Assembly: GCA_019056875.1 (NCBI GenBank)
Contig: DXJA01000199.1
Span: 1-5,596, forward strand
DNA from: Candidatus Jordarchaeum madagascarense
Lineage (GTDB): Archaea; Asgardarchaeota; Jordiarchaeia; Jordiarchaeales; Jordiarchaeaceae
Direction of reading: 5' to 3'
Length of the DNA: 5,596 bases
The translations under genes were made by a program, and so were the position numbers. Position 1 is the stretch's first letter. Each line of letters starts with the position of its first letter. A model generated the notes under the pieces. It was not told the origin of the DNA. It saw only the letters and a list, made by a program, of their open reading frames with translations, and did not search any database. Of the stretch, positions 5,475 to 5,596 are shown one piece after another.

Positions 5475-5596
5475 ATTATCTTATGCAGTACATATAATTG
5501 ATATGGTTATCCTTGGTTAGCCCGTGCTTCAACGGTTTTGATAATATCCCGCTGTTATAGGGGTAGTCTTCATATTTAAGAAGAATACAGTTTTTA
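5475..5596. other. Right-edge region with weak hairpins, no supported gene
   Basis: No convincing gene is seen here. Three short inverted repeats follow one another on the plus strand: CCGT/ACGG (5522-5535), TATCCC/GGGGTA with one G-T pair (5545-5565) and TCTTC/GAAGA (5567-5584). The last is flanked by CTGTTAT and ATACAG and followed by TTTTT at the edge, which would suit a terminator or a small structured RNA. The minus strand also has a frame open from the edge to a TAA near 5476-5478 (about 39 codons). That is short enough to be chance but could be the tail of an upstream gene. No tRNA T-loop sequence is present. Confidence 0.3.

Noticed and set aside
5515..5570. tRNA gene or fragment in the GC-richer stretch at the right end
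   Set aside because: No T-loop consensus (GGTTCRANNC), no acceptor stem and no cloverleaf arms could be found on either strand.
5476..5595. Minus-strand frame open from the window edge for about 39 codons
   Set aside because: A frame this short is expected by chance and its translation resembles no family I know. It cannot be called a gene without sequence beyond the edge.

Overview
The window looks archaeal. Ribosome binding sites are of the GGAGGTG type, the AT-rich stretches upstream of genes resemble TATA elements rather than bacterial -35/-10 pairs, and stop codons are followed by T-runs without strong GC hairpins. The protein families also fit: a zinc-ribbon/VWA protein, an HdrB-type CCG protein and a LUD ferredoxin-like protein. 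No rRNA or other marker gene is present, so the lineage cannot be fixed. An Asgard or Bathyarchaeia-like archaeon is a guess from gene content only.

Layout: five protein genes. One is on the plus strand (99-1643): a VWA protein preceded by a zinc ribbon and followed by a beta-rich and a helical segment, an order that recalls Sec23/Sec24 of COPII coats. It converges, across a 46-bp T-rich spacer, on a minus-strand crotonase (2475 down to 1690). That enzyme lacks both glutamates of classical enoyl-CoA hydratase and carries the aspartate of PaaG-like enoyl-CoA isomerases. A 250-bp AT-rich intergenic region with several short repeats lies upstream of the crotonase. Beyond it is an unrecognised 189-residue minus-strand protein (3295 down to 2726). 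The right half holds a two-gene minus-strand operon: a LutA/HdrB-like protein with two complete CCG cluster motifs (5374 down to 4655), then a LutB-like LUD protein with two 4Fe-4S motifs (4643 down to 3354). The last 222 bases hold the operon's likely promoter and some weak hairpins, with no gene I can support.

How the genes work together: the LutA/LutB-like pair would form an iron-sulfur redox module of the kind that oxidises lactate or another 2-hydroxyacid, or that passes electrons from a partner dehydrogenase. No LutC, flavin dehydrogenase or lactate permease is visible here. The crotonase would act on unsaturated acyl-CoAs. Its link to the redox operon is proximity only: the unknown gene lies between them and a T-rich terminator follows the operon. 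The VWA protein appears to be an independent transcription unit.

The most interesting items are the Sec23/24-like domain order, the crotonase active-site swap, the unknown Cys/His-containing protein and a 9-bp-periodic TTAA repeat upstream of the crotonase.
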